Shown here: positions 1 through 5,260 of the stretch, piece by piece
How positions within the stretch are numbered: the stretch's first letter is position 1
Layout: every line of letters begins with the position of its first letter
Assembly (NCBI GenBank): GCA_002341345.1
Contig: DDNW01000156.1
Location: forward strand, 2,782-8,726
DNA length: 5,945 nt
Source: Erythrobacter sp. UBA2510
Lineage (GTDB): Bacteria; Pseudomonadota; Alphaproteobacteria; Sphingomonadales; Sphingomonadaceae
Direction of reading: 5' to 3'
Translations under genes and position numbers: made by a program
Notes under the pieces: generated by a model
Databases searched by the model: none
What the model was told of the DNA's origin: nothing
What the model saw: the letters and a program-made list of their open reading frames with translations, nothing else

Positions 1-23
1 GCTCGATCGGTTACATCGAATGT
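1..23 (-). promoter_or_regulatory. Partial ECF-sigma promoter, copy 1 (-35 side), reading out of the window
   Basis: The first 23 bases match the right-hand part of the repeat found at 1961-2000 and 2913-2952. On the minus strand they carry the -35 element GTAACC (bases 14-9). The matching CGAA -10 element would lie 16 bp further left, outside the window. The promoter would therefore drive a leftward gene that is not visible here. Homology with copy 3 continues to the right of the core: 32-68 and 2964-3000 agree at about 31 of 37 positions without gaps. Assignment as a promoter rests on the two complete copies. Confidence 0.6.
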
Positions 24-431
24 TGATTTTCAGCGGGAGCTGAAGGCGCTTTCTAAGCGGAAGCAGAACCCGCAGCATGGCTTTGACCCCGGGAAGCGAA
101 AGTCGCCTTTGCCTGCACTGCTCGCCGCAAGGCACGATCGCGGGGCAGCCCTGCAACCGCAGTTCCCAAGGGACAAGACGAGCCGCTGCGCTGGACGACC
201 ACCAAAGACCCGATCGACTCGGGCAACGCGCGCGGGATGGCGGAGGCCCGAGACGGGCAAGACCCTCGCCCCGCCGGTCGATGCTCACGCCGGCATAGTG
301 GGCCAGACGAGATTACGTGTAGGGGACCATTTGACACCCGCTTTGATTGCTTTGCGGGCGAAACGGGTAGATTTCGCAGAGTGCAATCCGCACCTACGAA
401 GCGAATACTGAGCTGTAGAATCGTTATCCAA
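24..431. other. Gene-poor stretch left of merB, no recognised gene
   Basis: Open frames exist on both strands, but none has a convincing start with a ribosome binding site or a protein I recognise. A forward reading from about 88 to 270 looks protein-like in composition, then continues only after a frame change. This could be a decayed gene fragment. The first part, to about position 68, is a duplicated promoter-upstream segment shared with 2953-3000. The rest may be the transcribed tail of the merB operon or an old insertion scar. I see no clear intrinsic terminator after merB. Confidence 0.4.
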
Positions 432-1070
432 TCACGCCTTTCTCGATGGAATGGTCTGCAGCAGATGTCGATTAAGCTCTTGGCCCAAGCGGAAGGCATC
501 TTGGACGCTTACGATCTCCACTCCTTCATGCTTGGAGGCCCAATCTTTCGCCGTCACGACCGATGCAAAGAAATGCACATGGCAACAAAAGGACTGACGG
601 ATATCGGCCGTTGCCTGCGGAAGTATCAATGACACTGCGGCGTCGGCCGGTACGACATCCCGTATCTCGTTCGGCGAAATCGTGAGTGAAACTGGCGCGC
701 CGGTTGCGGCGCAATGCGACGAGACGTACGCCGTCTGGCCGATCAACGCCGGAAACATCAGGGTGTCCAGTGCGCACCAGGCGTATAGCCGGCGGCCATC
801 AATCTCGAAGGTATGCGAAGTCTCGCGCAAGGTGAGGCCATAGCCAACGATATTCCCATCGTCATCGTACTCGGTACTGGTGGTCCGTTCGAGCACGGTA
901 TTCACTCGCTGAGCAGGCCAGTCGAGAGACATGGCAAGTGTCGTTTGCGAAACCGGACGCCCCTTGGCCAGCTCACGCAGCAGCACGACAAACAGTTCCC
1001 CGAATCCTTCGGGCTGATTGGCCGGTGTTAGACTTTCTGCAATCTCAGTGATGTAGCGGGTATGTTTCAT
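432..1070 (-). CDS. merB: Organomercurial lyase (alkylmercury lyase) MerB
   Basis: MerB is a cytoplasmic enzyme that protonolyses carbon-mercury bonds of organomercurials, releasing a hydrocarbon and Hg(II), which MerA normally reduces. The 212-residue product has the usual family length. The catalytic residues are in place: Cys99 and Asp102 in [17 protein letters not shown] (equivalent to C96 and D99 of the R831b enzyme) and Cys162 in [11 protein letters not shown] (equivalent to C159). The structural Cys120 in [13 protein letters not shown] is also present. The N-terminal part (about 1-80) has the winged-helix-like region of the family. The ATG at 1070 follows AAGGGA with a 6-nt gap. The gene is 75 bp downstream of the exported-protein gene, separated from it by a merA 3' remnant, and is probably co-transcribed from the ECF promoter at 1961-2000. 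It appears intact and functional. No complete merA, merT or merP is present in the window. Confidence 0.97.
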   Translation of the reverse strand: MKHTRYITEIAESLTPANQPEGFGELFVVLLRELAKGRPVSQTTLAMSLDWPAQRVNTVLERTTSTEYDDDGNIVGYGLTLRETSHTFEIDGRRLYAWCALDTLMFPALIGQTAYVSSHCAATGAPVSLTISPNEIRDVVPADAAVSLILPQATADIRQSFCCHVHFFASVVTAKDWASKHEGVEIVSVQDAFRLGQELNRHLLQTIPSRKA

Positions 1071-1080
1071 AGTTATTCCC

Positions 1081-1137
1081 TTAGGATGTACAGCACGAAA
1101 GCTGCTTGACGTCGTCGAAGATGGCGCGGCGGGCGAC
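1081..1137 (-). pseudogene. merA: merA 3'-end remnant (C-terminal vicinal cysteine tail)
   Basis: In the short gap before merB, the minus strand encodes [18 protein letters not shown] followed by TAA (stop at 1083-1081). The part [10 protein letters not shown] closely matches the MerA C-terminus ([10 protein letters not shown] in the Tn501 enzyme as I recall it), including the vicinal Cys pair that hands Hg(II) to the active site. Upstream in the same frame a TGA occurs at 1155-1153, inside the end of the exported-protein gene, and there is no start codon with a ribosome binding site. Only about 18 codons of merA therefore remain. This fits an ancestral merA-merB order in which most of merA was replaced by the neighbouring gene. 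A chance match of this length at exactly this position is unlikely but possible. Confidence 0.7.
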
Positions 1138-1145
1138 TAAGTATC

Positions 1146-1844
1146 CTATTTTTCACCGGGCGCGGGGCGCTCTCCCTTCGCAAGCGCCTCGTCGAATGCT
1201 GACACTCCAGCTGCGTCGAGTTGCGCTCGCGCTACGTCTCGGAGTTGTTCATCGCGGGGCTTTTGATCGCCTGTGCGGGGCGCATCGGAGCTGCGGATGA
1301 AACGTGCCTTGAGGATGTCGGCGAAGCTCGCTGTTAGCAATCGCGCCTTGTCCGCCGAAACTGGGACCTTGGCCCCGATTCGACGCACAAGCCGGGCGGC
1401 GATGATATCGGCTTCCTCGATGCTGAGGGCATCCACCTGAGCGCCTCGATACCAAGCAGCGCCCGACCGGAAGCTGGCCAGCTCCGTCATCCGAGCTTCG
1501 CCCTGGAGCTCTGTCGCGACATCCTTCTCGAATATTTCCCGCAGGAGTGTGCGAACGGTTTTCGTGCGCGCCTCGCTGTTCCGGTCTGATCCCACCACGG
1601 CGAGCACGGTTCCGGCTCGGTTTATCCAAGCCTCAGCAATTCCCGTGTTTTGCTCGAGTTCGAGGAGTACTGGTTTGGCGAGCCCGCCGCATGCGATCTC
1701 CGGAGCCGCGGGGCACTGCCAGGGCACTTGGAACAGGCTGATAGTCTCGGGTTGAACCCTCGACCTGCCCTCGTCGGCAAAGCTGGCCGTCGTCCACAGG
1801 ACGCTAACCACCGCACAGGCCAAGGCGATGAAGGATTTTCTCAT
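1146..1844 (-). CDS. Exported protein with an HMA-like segment, unknown function
   Basis: The 232-residue product starts with a clear Sec signal peptide (MRKSF, hydrophobic core about 5-20, likely cleavage after ASFA at 23), so it is probably periplasmic. Residues about 36-110 resemble a heavy-metal-associated beta-alpha-beta fold: a strand ending in VPWQCPAAPEIACGG, then a helix, then NTGIAEAWINRAGTVLAVV, which mimics the usual GV.xA.VN pattern. The classical CxxC is replaced by Cys44 and Cys52, seven residues apart. The C-terminal half is charged and mostly helical, without a recognised domain. The ATG at 1844 has AAAGGA 7 nt upstream. The gene is first behind the ECF promoter at 1961-2000 and lies directly before merB, which suggests periplasmic mercury or organomercury binding in place of MerP. 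That function is inferred from context. I do not recognise a named family. Confidence 0.85.
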   Translation of the reverse strand: MRKSFIALACAVVSVLWTTASFADEGRSRVQPETISLFQVPWQCPAAPEIACGGLAKPVLLELEQNTGIAEAWINRAGTVLAVVGSDRNSEARTKTVRTLLREIFEKDVATELQGEARMTELASFRSGAAWYRGAQVDALSIEEADIIAARLVRRIGAKVPVSADKARLLTASFADILKARFIRSSDAPRTGDQKPRDEQLRDVARAQLDAAGVSAFDEALAKGERPAPGEK

Positions 1845-1960
1845 CTATTGTTCCTTTCTCTCGAAGGTTTCATTGGAACTTCCACCGACGTGATTTTTGC
1901 CGACATGCTGTAACGGTTGAGAGCGAGGTCTTCGGCTCGCGCTGCAGGCACCCTACAAAC

Positions 1961-2000
1961 ATAAGTTCGCAAGCGCGGCTCGATCGGTTACATCGAATGT
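1961..2000 (-). promoter_or_regulatory. ECF-sigma promoter copy 2, for exported protein and merB
   Basis: On the minus strand this reads GTAACC (1991-1986), 16 bp, then CGAA (1969-1966). This is the GTAACC-N16-CGAA architecture I recall for Caulobacter SigF. The 40-bp block differs from 2913-2952 at one position only (c at 1976, t in the other copy). Transcription would start near 1958, leaving a leader of roughly 115 nt before the ATG at 1844. The near identity is confined to the promoter core, while flanking DNA is much more diverged, so the core appears to be under selection or recently copied. Confidence 0.78.
1961..2000. repeat. Dispersed 40-bp repeat, copy 2 of 3
   Basis: This is the same 40-bp sequence as 2913-2952, with 39 of 40 positions identical. 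Bases 1-23 match its right-hand 23 bases. The copies are in the same orientation, about 950 to 1980 bp apart, each just upstream of a leftward transcription unit. The repeat coincides with a promoter core and lacks the terminal inverted repeats or target duplications of an insertion sequence. Confidence 0.9.
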
Positions 2001-2047
2001 GATTTACTCGCGCGAACTTGAGCGTGAGATCTTGAGCCGCCGACCGC

Positions 2048-2150
2048 AAGCGACGAAGCCGCCGCCCGAGCATGGCGCGATGGCGCCGCGCAGCAGGATG
2101 GCGCTGCCCAACGGTGGTCCGCCTGAGCTAAACAGGCGACTCTCCGCAGC
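2048..2150 (-). pseudogene. Frameshifted 3' remnant of an nrsF-like anti-sigma gene
   Basis: The DNA at about 2050-2108 aligns with the last 60 or so bases of the intact anti-sigma gene (3018-3082), including GAAGCCG, CCGAGCAT and CAGGATGGCGCTGC in the same order, with one base missing. Minus-strand translation gives CGESPV, then (after a frame change) GSAILLRGAIA, then (after a second change) MLGRRLRRLRS. These correspond to CGDDSLPF, SSAILMCGVIGG and MLGQRLLRW of the intact protein. No open frame joins the pieces, so it is a pseudogene fragment. As at 3014-2952, it lies immediately upstream of the 40-bp promoter, so the unit nrsF end plus promoter occurs twice. Confidence 0.72.
2117..2140. 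repeat. Inverted repeat downstream of the CDPS gene
   Basis: CGCCTG (2120-2125) and CAGGCG (2133-2138) are perfect inverted arms around a 7-nt loop, and flanking GTC/GAC bases extend the stem with a one-base bulge. It lies about 50 bp past the CDPS stop codon and could fold in the leftward transcript. No T-run follows, so a classical intrinsic terminator is not supported. It sits inside the nrsF remnant and may be incidental. Confidence 0.3.
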
Positions 2151-2188
2151 CCGCCTCACTCAGTGAATTTCGAACACGTCCCATGGCG

Positions 2189-2863
2189 CTAGCCGGACAA
2201 TGGGGTGACCTCGATAAAGCCCTGGTTAGCGCTGGCTATCGCTCCCCGTTGTTTCTCAAGCAGGTTGCGCAGAAAAGCGGGGCACTGATGGTAACAAAAC
2301 ACCGAATGCTGCACGCCCAAAATACACGGCGTGTCCAGAAAGAACGGCACTTCGGCGAGGAAGTAGCGGGCACCCATCTCAATCGCCGTTGGCGTCAAGG
2401 GGCCCTTTCGATCTGGGTGCTTCTCAAGCACCCATGCTGCACTCTCAAGACAACCTTCCCGGAACTCGGGATCGGAGGTGAAGAGGTCTTGATAACGAGC
2501 GTGCTCGTCTGAGTAGTTGCGATGTTCATCGAGAACGCGACTGTTCAGCAATATGGTGCTGAGCTCGTCTTCTGCTTCTATGGTCGAGAGTGCGCGAGCG
2601 ATCTTGTTCTGGAGGTAATTCGCTTGTCGTCGCGCCTTCTTCTCTGCGCGTGCGGGAGAATACCCTAGCGCCTCGAGCGTGAGCGCAGCGGGTCTGTCAG
2701 GAACATACAAGTGGAAGGCTGTAAAGTTTCGGCGCGCCCACCGGGCAAGCTCAGAAATTCGCGTCTCTGAGAAGTAGCTATTGAAGGGGCTGATGCCGAT
2801 GACAGCGTGGCTTCTGCTGTCAAACAGCTCAGAACAACGCAAAGTTACGGGATTGGCGAGCAT
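2189..2863 (-). CDS. Cyclodipeptide synthase (CDPS, AlbC-like)
   Basis: CDPSs take two aminoacyl-tRNAs and form a cyclodipeptide (2,5-diketopiperazine) by a ping-pong mechanism through an acyl-Ser intermediate. From the ATG at 2863 the product has 224 residues, near the family's usual 220-250. HAVIGISPFNSYFS holds the nucleophile Ser25 (AlbC S37) and Asn28 (N40). YFLAEVPFFLDTP holds Tyr167 and Glu171 (Y178, E182). Tyr191 in SVFCYH falls exactly where AlbC Y202 does. A basic helix at about 75-92 (KKARRQ, KIARAL) corresponds to the tRNA-binding alpha-4 patch. The ATG is preceded by GGAG at 5 nt; an in-frame TTG at 2884 is a weaker alternative. An ECF promoter lies about 50 bp upstream. No tailoring oxidase, P450 or methyltransferase is visible. 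The Asn suggests an AlbC-type (NYQ) enzyme, but the substrates cannot be read from the sequence by eye. Confidence 0.93.
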   Translation of the reverse strand: MLANPVTLRCSELFDSRSHAVIGISPFNSYFSETRISELARWARRNFTAFHLYVPDRPAALTLEALGYSPARAEKKARRQANYLQNKIARALSTIEAEDELSTILLNSRVLDEHRNYSDEHARYQDLFTSDPEFREGCLESAAWVLEKHPDRKGPLTPTAIEMGARYFLAEVPFFLDTPCILGVQHSVFCYHQCPAFLRNLLEKQRGAIASANQGFIEVTPLSG

Positions 2864-2912
2864 GCAAACTCCGGGTGGCTCCAAGCGCGCCCGACTGGCG
2901 CCCTTACGAAGA

Positions 2913-2952
2913 ATAAGTTCGCAAGCGTGGCTCGATCGGTTACATCGAATGT
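2913..2952 (-). promoter_or_regulatory. ECF-sigma promoter copy 3, for the CDPS gene
   Basis: The minus strand reads GTAACC (2943-2938), 16 bp, CGAA (2921-2918). Transcription would begin near 2910, about 47 nt before the CDPS ATG at 2863. The block lies 61 bp after the anti-sigma stop codon, so the CDPS gene can be expressed from its own sigma-dependent promoter as well as by read-through from the sigma/anti-sigma operon. Spacing and both hexamer-like elements are identical in copy 2. Confidence 0.78.
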
Positions 2953-3013
2953 CGGTTTCGACAAGCGGGAGGTGCAGGCGATTTCTATGCGGGGGCAGAA
3001 ATCTCGCGACGAG

Positions 3014-3655
3014 CTACCAGCGCAGAAGCCGTTGTCCGAGCATGCCGCCGATTACGCCGCACATCAGGATGGCGCTGCTGTACCAACAAGCCACGAAGGG
3101 AAGGGAGTCGTCGCCGCAAGCGAGGGCATAGGCGCTGGCGCTGACCCCGCCGGCTAGCAACCCTGCTAATGCGCCCGTCCGCCACAATTCTGTGGGCGCG
3201 CCCCAGCGCAGCGCCAGCACCATCAAGGCATACGGCGCGGCGGCCATAACCAGGATGATCACCATGCACTTCGGCCACGCATGACCAGCAATCAAAGCTG
3301 CCCATTGTGCGCCGGGTGTTGCGGAAAGGTCCAGCACCGCCAGCAATACGATTCCGACGAAAGGTAGCGCCGCCACAAGGTTCGACGACCGTCGTGCTTG
3401 CCCCGGCCTGGCGAGCCGGAGCAGCAACAGGAAGGCCGTGGCCGCCACTCCAGCCGCAAATACAAGCTTCAGCATGAGAAAGCCAAGAGCGTGGGGTTCT
3501 CGGAGGTCGGGCCGCAGGCCGAGAGTCAGGCAAATCGCGGCGACAGCCGCTAGGCTTCCCGCTGCGAATGCGAGGCCTAAGGCACGCGAGGCGCGACGAT
3601 AGTCAACGGGTTTGAGATCGACCGTCAGCCGGTTGATCAGATCAGCGGTCTTCAC
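3014..3655 (-). CDS. NrsF-type (DUF1109) membrane anti-sigma factor
   Basis: The 213-residue inner-membrane protein has a short cytoplasmic N-terminus (KTADLINRLTVDLKPVD), the expected sigma-binding end, followed by about six membrane helices (roughly 22-46, 55-82, 94-112, 128-150, 158-180, 186-207). The layout and sequence style fit the NrsF/DUF1109 family encoded next to SigF-like ECF factors. Cysteines occur at 42, 130, 180, 190 and 199. Cys130 and Cys180 match, as I recall, the two cysteines (about 131 and 181) needed for metal-stress release in Caulobacter NrsF. GTG at 3655 is the chosen start: GGGAGG lies 7 nt upstream and the protein then begins VKTADLI as expected. It overlaps the sigma gene by 14 nt, so translation is probably coupled. 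A TTG further upstream is less likely. Confidence 0.9.
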   Translation of the reverse strand: MKTADLINRLTVDLKPVDYRRASRALGLAFAAGSLAAVAAICLTLGLRPDLREPHALGFLMLKLVFAAGVAATAFLLLLRLARPGQARRSSNLVAALPFVGIVLLAVLDLSATPGAQWAALIAGHAWPKCMVIILVMAAAPYALMVLALRWGAPTELWRTGALAGLLAGGVSASAYALACGDDSLPFVACWYSSAILMCGVIGGMLGQRLLRW

Positions 3656-4208
3656 GCCACAACCTCCCGCCGATGGCAACAGTCATCGCCTTGAGTCCCC
3701 GATGGATCCGGACTTTCGCGGCCGCCTCAGTAATGCCTTCACGAGCGGCGGCTTCGGCGACGCTTCGTCCGTCGAGTTTGACGTCGCGAATGACACGCTG
3801 ACTATGCTGGGGGATCGTCGCAAGCAGTTTTTCCATATCGATTCCGGACTCCACCGCCGTATGGTCGAACCCGTCCGACATTGCCTCGGCAGCGTCGAGC
3901 GGCCCCTCGGCATGAGCCATCTTGCTGCGGCGGAGATGGTCGATAAGCTTGTAGCGTGCGATCGCGTACAGCCATGGCGTGAACGGCTCGGATGGATCAT
4001 AAGTATCCCGTCGCGCGTGCACCGCCATCAACACTTCCTGGACAAGATCCTCTGCGTTGGCGGCGTTCCGTCCCATTTGGACCAGCTTGCGCCTCAGATG
4101 GAGGCGAAGCAGCGAACTTAGCTGTTCCAGGAGAGTTCGGTAAGCCCTCGCATCTCCGAGTTGGGCTTGTTCCATCATCAGCCTGAGGGCGCCTTCCTGA
4201 CGTTTCAT
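3642..4208 (-). CDS. ECF RNA polymerase sigma factor, SigF-like
   Basis: The 188-residue protein has only the sigma-2 and sigma-4 regions typical of ECF factors. Region 2 (about 15-95) includes DLVQEVLMAVHARRDTY and FTPWLYAIARYKLIDHLRR, the -10-recognition and core-binding part. Region 4 (about 124-175) includes IPQHSQRVIRDVKLDGRSV and an HTH ending KVRIHRGLKAM, for -35 recognition. The ATG at 4208 shares four bases (ATGA) with the stop of the upstream membrane protein, favouring it over the internal Met11/Met12. With the NrsF-like gene overlapping its 3' end, this is a SigF-NrsF-type pair. Three GTAACC-N16-CGAA sequences downstream are its likely promoters. None precedes its own operon, which instead lies behind a MerR-type promoter, so classical ECF autoregulation is not evident here. 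Confidence 0.93.
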   Translation of the reverse strand: MKRQEGALRLMMEQAQLGDARAYRTLLEQLSSLLRLHLRRKLVQMGRNAANAEDLVQEVLMAVHARRDTYDPSEPFTPWLYAIARYKLIDHLRRSKMAHAEGPLDAAEAMSDGFDHTAVESGIDMEKLLATIPQHSQRVIRDVKLDGRSVAEAAAREGITEAAAKVRIHRGLKAMTVAIGGRLWREDR

Positions 4209-5026
4209 CCCCGGCTCAGGAGCGCGCTGCTTACGATGCCTAAGGTAAGACCGAAGCCCGTGTGTCCCACGGCCTCCCAGATGAAATTCGCAATCGTGTG
4301 GGACCCCATTGCGAAGACCATGCCAGGATAAACCACCAGCACGAGGTAGGGTATCGCCCATTTCCATCCCCGCGCGCCAAACAGCACCAGGAACGAGAGG
4401 CTGAACATGATCCCGCTCCAATAATGCCAGGCGTAACCCAGAGCGACGGTCGCTCCTTGGCTGATCGAAGAAACCGGCTCATGCTCTGGGGCGCGCCCCG
4501 CCCCTGCTTGATCTTCCCCGTGGGAGGGTGCCGAGCCGTGTGCACCAGCCGGGCTCGGAGCAGGCGGCGCGGCTTGCTCGGGCATGGGACCGGTCCCGTG
4601 TTCGTCGGCATGCATGGAACCATGGCCTCCGGGCGCAACTTGCCCTGTGAGGCGCCGCCCAAAGTCGAGCGCCTCGTCCATCGCGACGACTCCGGCGCTC
4701 ATCCCCGCCACCCGGCTGGAGTCATAGGTGGCGGTTGCCATGTAGCCCGCCAGTAGGGCCACGATGACCAGCCAGACGAAGCGTTTGTCACCGGCCCGTC
4801 TGGCCAATGCGACGGAGGCGATGGTGAGCAGGATCGAAGCCAGCCATAAGATGGGTCCGATGGTCGACATCGGCAGACCCCACTTCAGATCCAGGACCAG
4901 AGGAAGAGGCCCGATCCCGCCCGCCGCAAGCGCCAGGATGCGCGGCAGCCAGAAGTCCATGGACGTTCGACCCGCTCGAAAGCCATCGAAAATCGAATCG
5001 TCGAGATTGGCAGTAACGGCGGCCAT
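4205..5026 (-). CDS. Six-helix membrane protein with His-rich loop, unknown function
   Basis: The 273-residue product has about three membrane helices (25-46, 54-76, 83-99), a long hydrophilic loop (about 102-188), then three more (191-217, 223-240, 252-270). The loop is rich in His, Gly, Pro and Ala (GGHGSMHADEHG, GAHGSAPSHGEDQ, EHEPVS), suggesting metal coordination outside the membrane. The protein contains no cysteine, so it cannot carry Hg(II) by the thiol relay of MerT, MerC or MerF. ATG at 5026 is supported by position, but its ribosome binding site is weak (GGCGAGA). Translation may be coupled to the small ORF ending two bases before it. It overlaps the sigma gene by four bases and so belongs to the MerR-controlled sigma operon. 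It might be a sensor, a stress-signal partner of the anti-sigma factor or a metal transporter; none is proven. Confidence 0.85.
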   Translation of the reverse strand: MAAVTANLDDSIFDGFRAGRTSMDFWLPRILALAAGGIGPLPLVLDLKWGLPMSTIGPILWLASILLTIASVALARRAGDKRFVWLVIVALLAGYMATATYDSSRVAGMSAGVVAMDEALDFGRRLTGQVAPGGHGSMHADEHGTGPMPEQAAPPAPSPAGAHGSAPSHGEDQAGAGRAPEHEPVSSISQGATVALGYAWHYWSGIMFSLSFLVLFGARGWKWAIPYLVLVVYPGMVFAMGSHTIANFIWEAVGHTGFGLTLGIVSSALLSRG

Positions 5027-5028
5027 AT

Positions 5029-5172
5029 TCAGATCTCGCCTTGGATCGACGGTGGAGCCGCGCCGCGCGGCTTGAATGCGCCGCCGCCTTGGGTTTGAGC
5101 GGTGTGTTCCGACGCGTGCAAATCCCAGGTTGAAGGCGTTATCGCCGCCGGTCCGGGGAGCGATGCATTCAT
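5029..5172 (-). CDS. Possible 47-residue leader ORF of the sigma operon
   Basis: An ATG at 5172, with AAGG 9-10 nt upstream, opens a 47-codon frame starting MNASLPGPAAITPSTWDLHA and ending at TGA (5031-5029), two bases before the ATG of the membrane protein. It fills most of the leader between the MerR-type promoter and that gene. The product is rich in Ala, Pro and Gly, has no membrane segment or cysteine, and matches nothing I recognise. It may be a genuine small protein, a translational-coupling leader or a chance frame. Confidence 0.35.
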   Translation of the reverse strand: MNASLPGPAAITPSTWDLHASEHTAQTQGGGAFKPRGAAPPSIQGEI

Positions 5173-5193
5173 CAAGTCAGACCTTTTCGCTCG

Positions 5194-5222
5194 TTGCCGA
5201 AATTCGATTCGAACCGTATGAT
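5194..5222 (+). promoter_or_regulatory. merR promoter (sigma-70 type)
   Basis: On the plus strand, TTGCCG (5194-5199), a 17-bp spacer and TATGAT (5217-5222) fit a housekeeping promoter. Transcription should start near 5229, inside the dyad operator, about 30 nt before the merR GTG. MerR bound to the dyad would block its own start, the usual autorepression. The -10 overlaps the -10 of the divergent promoter (5218-5223) almost base for base. Confidence 0.65.
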
Positions 5223-5248
5223 ACGGGCTGTAGTCACTACAGGTTCAA
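5218..5248 (-). promoter_or_regulatory. MerR-activated promoter of the membrane protein-sigma-nrsF operon
   Basis: On the minus strand, TTGAAC (5248-5243) and TATCAT (5223-5218) are separated by 19 bp, the over-long spacer that MerR-family activators shorten by DNA untwisting. The spacer holds the dyad CTGTAG-TCA-CTACAG (5228-5242). The direction is leftward, away from merR, towards the possible leader ORF and the 4205-5026 gene, with a leader of about 185 nt. The geometry is as in classical mer operator-promoters. Confidence 0.8.
5228..5242. promoter_or_regulatory. MerR operator dyad
   Basis: This is a perfect 6-3-6 palindrome, CTGTAG TCA CTACAG, placed between the -35 and -10 of the leftward promoter and over the start of merR transcription. 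Read on the minus strand with its flank it is AACCTGTA-GTGAC-TACAG, the same half-sites and spacing as the dyad at 5918-5938. MerR from the adjacent gene is the obvious binder. Confidence 0.85.
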
Positions 5249-5260
5249 GAGGGAAATTCG

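Noticed and set aside
85..180. Minus-strand reading containing VPWELRLQGCPAIVPCG, resembling VPWQCPAAPEIACG of the exported protein
   Set aside because: Similarity is short, needs gaps, and no start or open gene structure accompanies it. It could be a remnant of a paralogue, but the evidence is too weak.
53..499. Long minus-strand open frame overlapping the 3' part of merB
   Set aside because: It overlaps merB in another frame, has no ribosome binding site and no recognisable protein features; high GC produces such frames.
1815..1844. Lipoprotein signal at Cys10 of the exported protein
   Set aside because: The residues before Cys10 (A-L-A) do not fit a lipobox well and the hydrophobic stretch continues past it to a good signal peptidase I site at about residue 23.
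2117..2140. Intrinsic terminator after the CDPS gene
   Set aside because: The hairpin has no following T-run in the leftward transcript, so it is listed only as an inverted repeat.
2864..2884. TTG start giving a 231-residue CDPS
   Set aside because: The ATG at 2863 has a GGAG ribosome binding site at 5 nt which lies inside the extra codons, and the extra residues add nothing to the conserved domain.
1..2952. Three dispersed repeats as a CRISPR array, attachment sites or insertion-sequence ends
   Set aside because: The copies are 950 bp or more apart, in the same orientation, lack spacers and terminal inverted repeats, and coincide exactly with a promoter architecture upstream of genes.
4209..4421. 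Upstream extension of the sigma factor to 259 residues
   Set aside because: The extension lies in another frame across the membrane protein gene, lacks sigma-like sequence, and the ATGA overlap gives a natural start.
4262..4756. Plus-strand open frame of 164 codons
   Set aside because: It is antisense to the membrane protein, whose helices and operon position are convincing, and it has no recognisable product.
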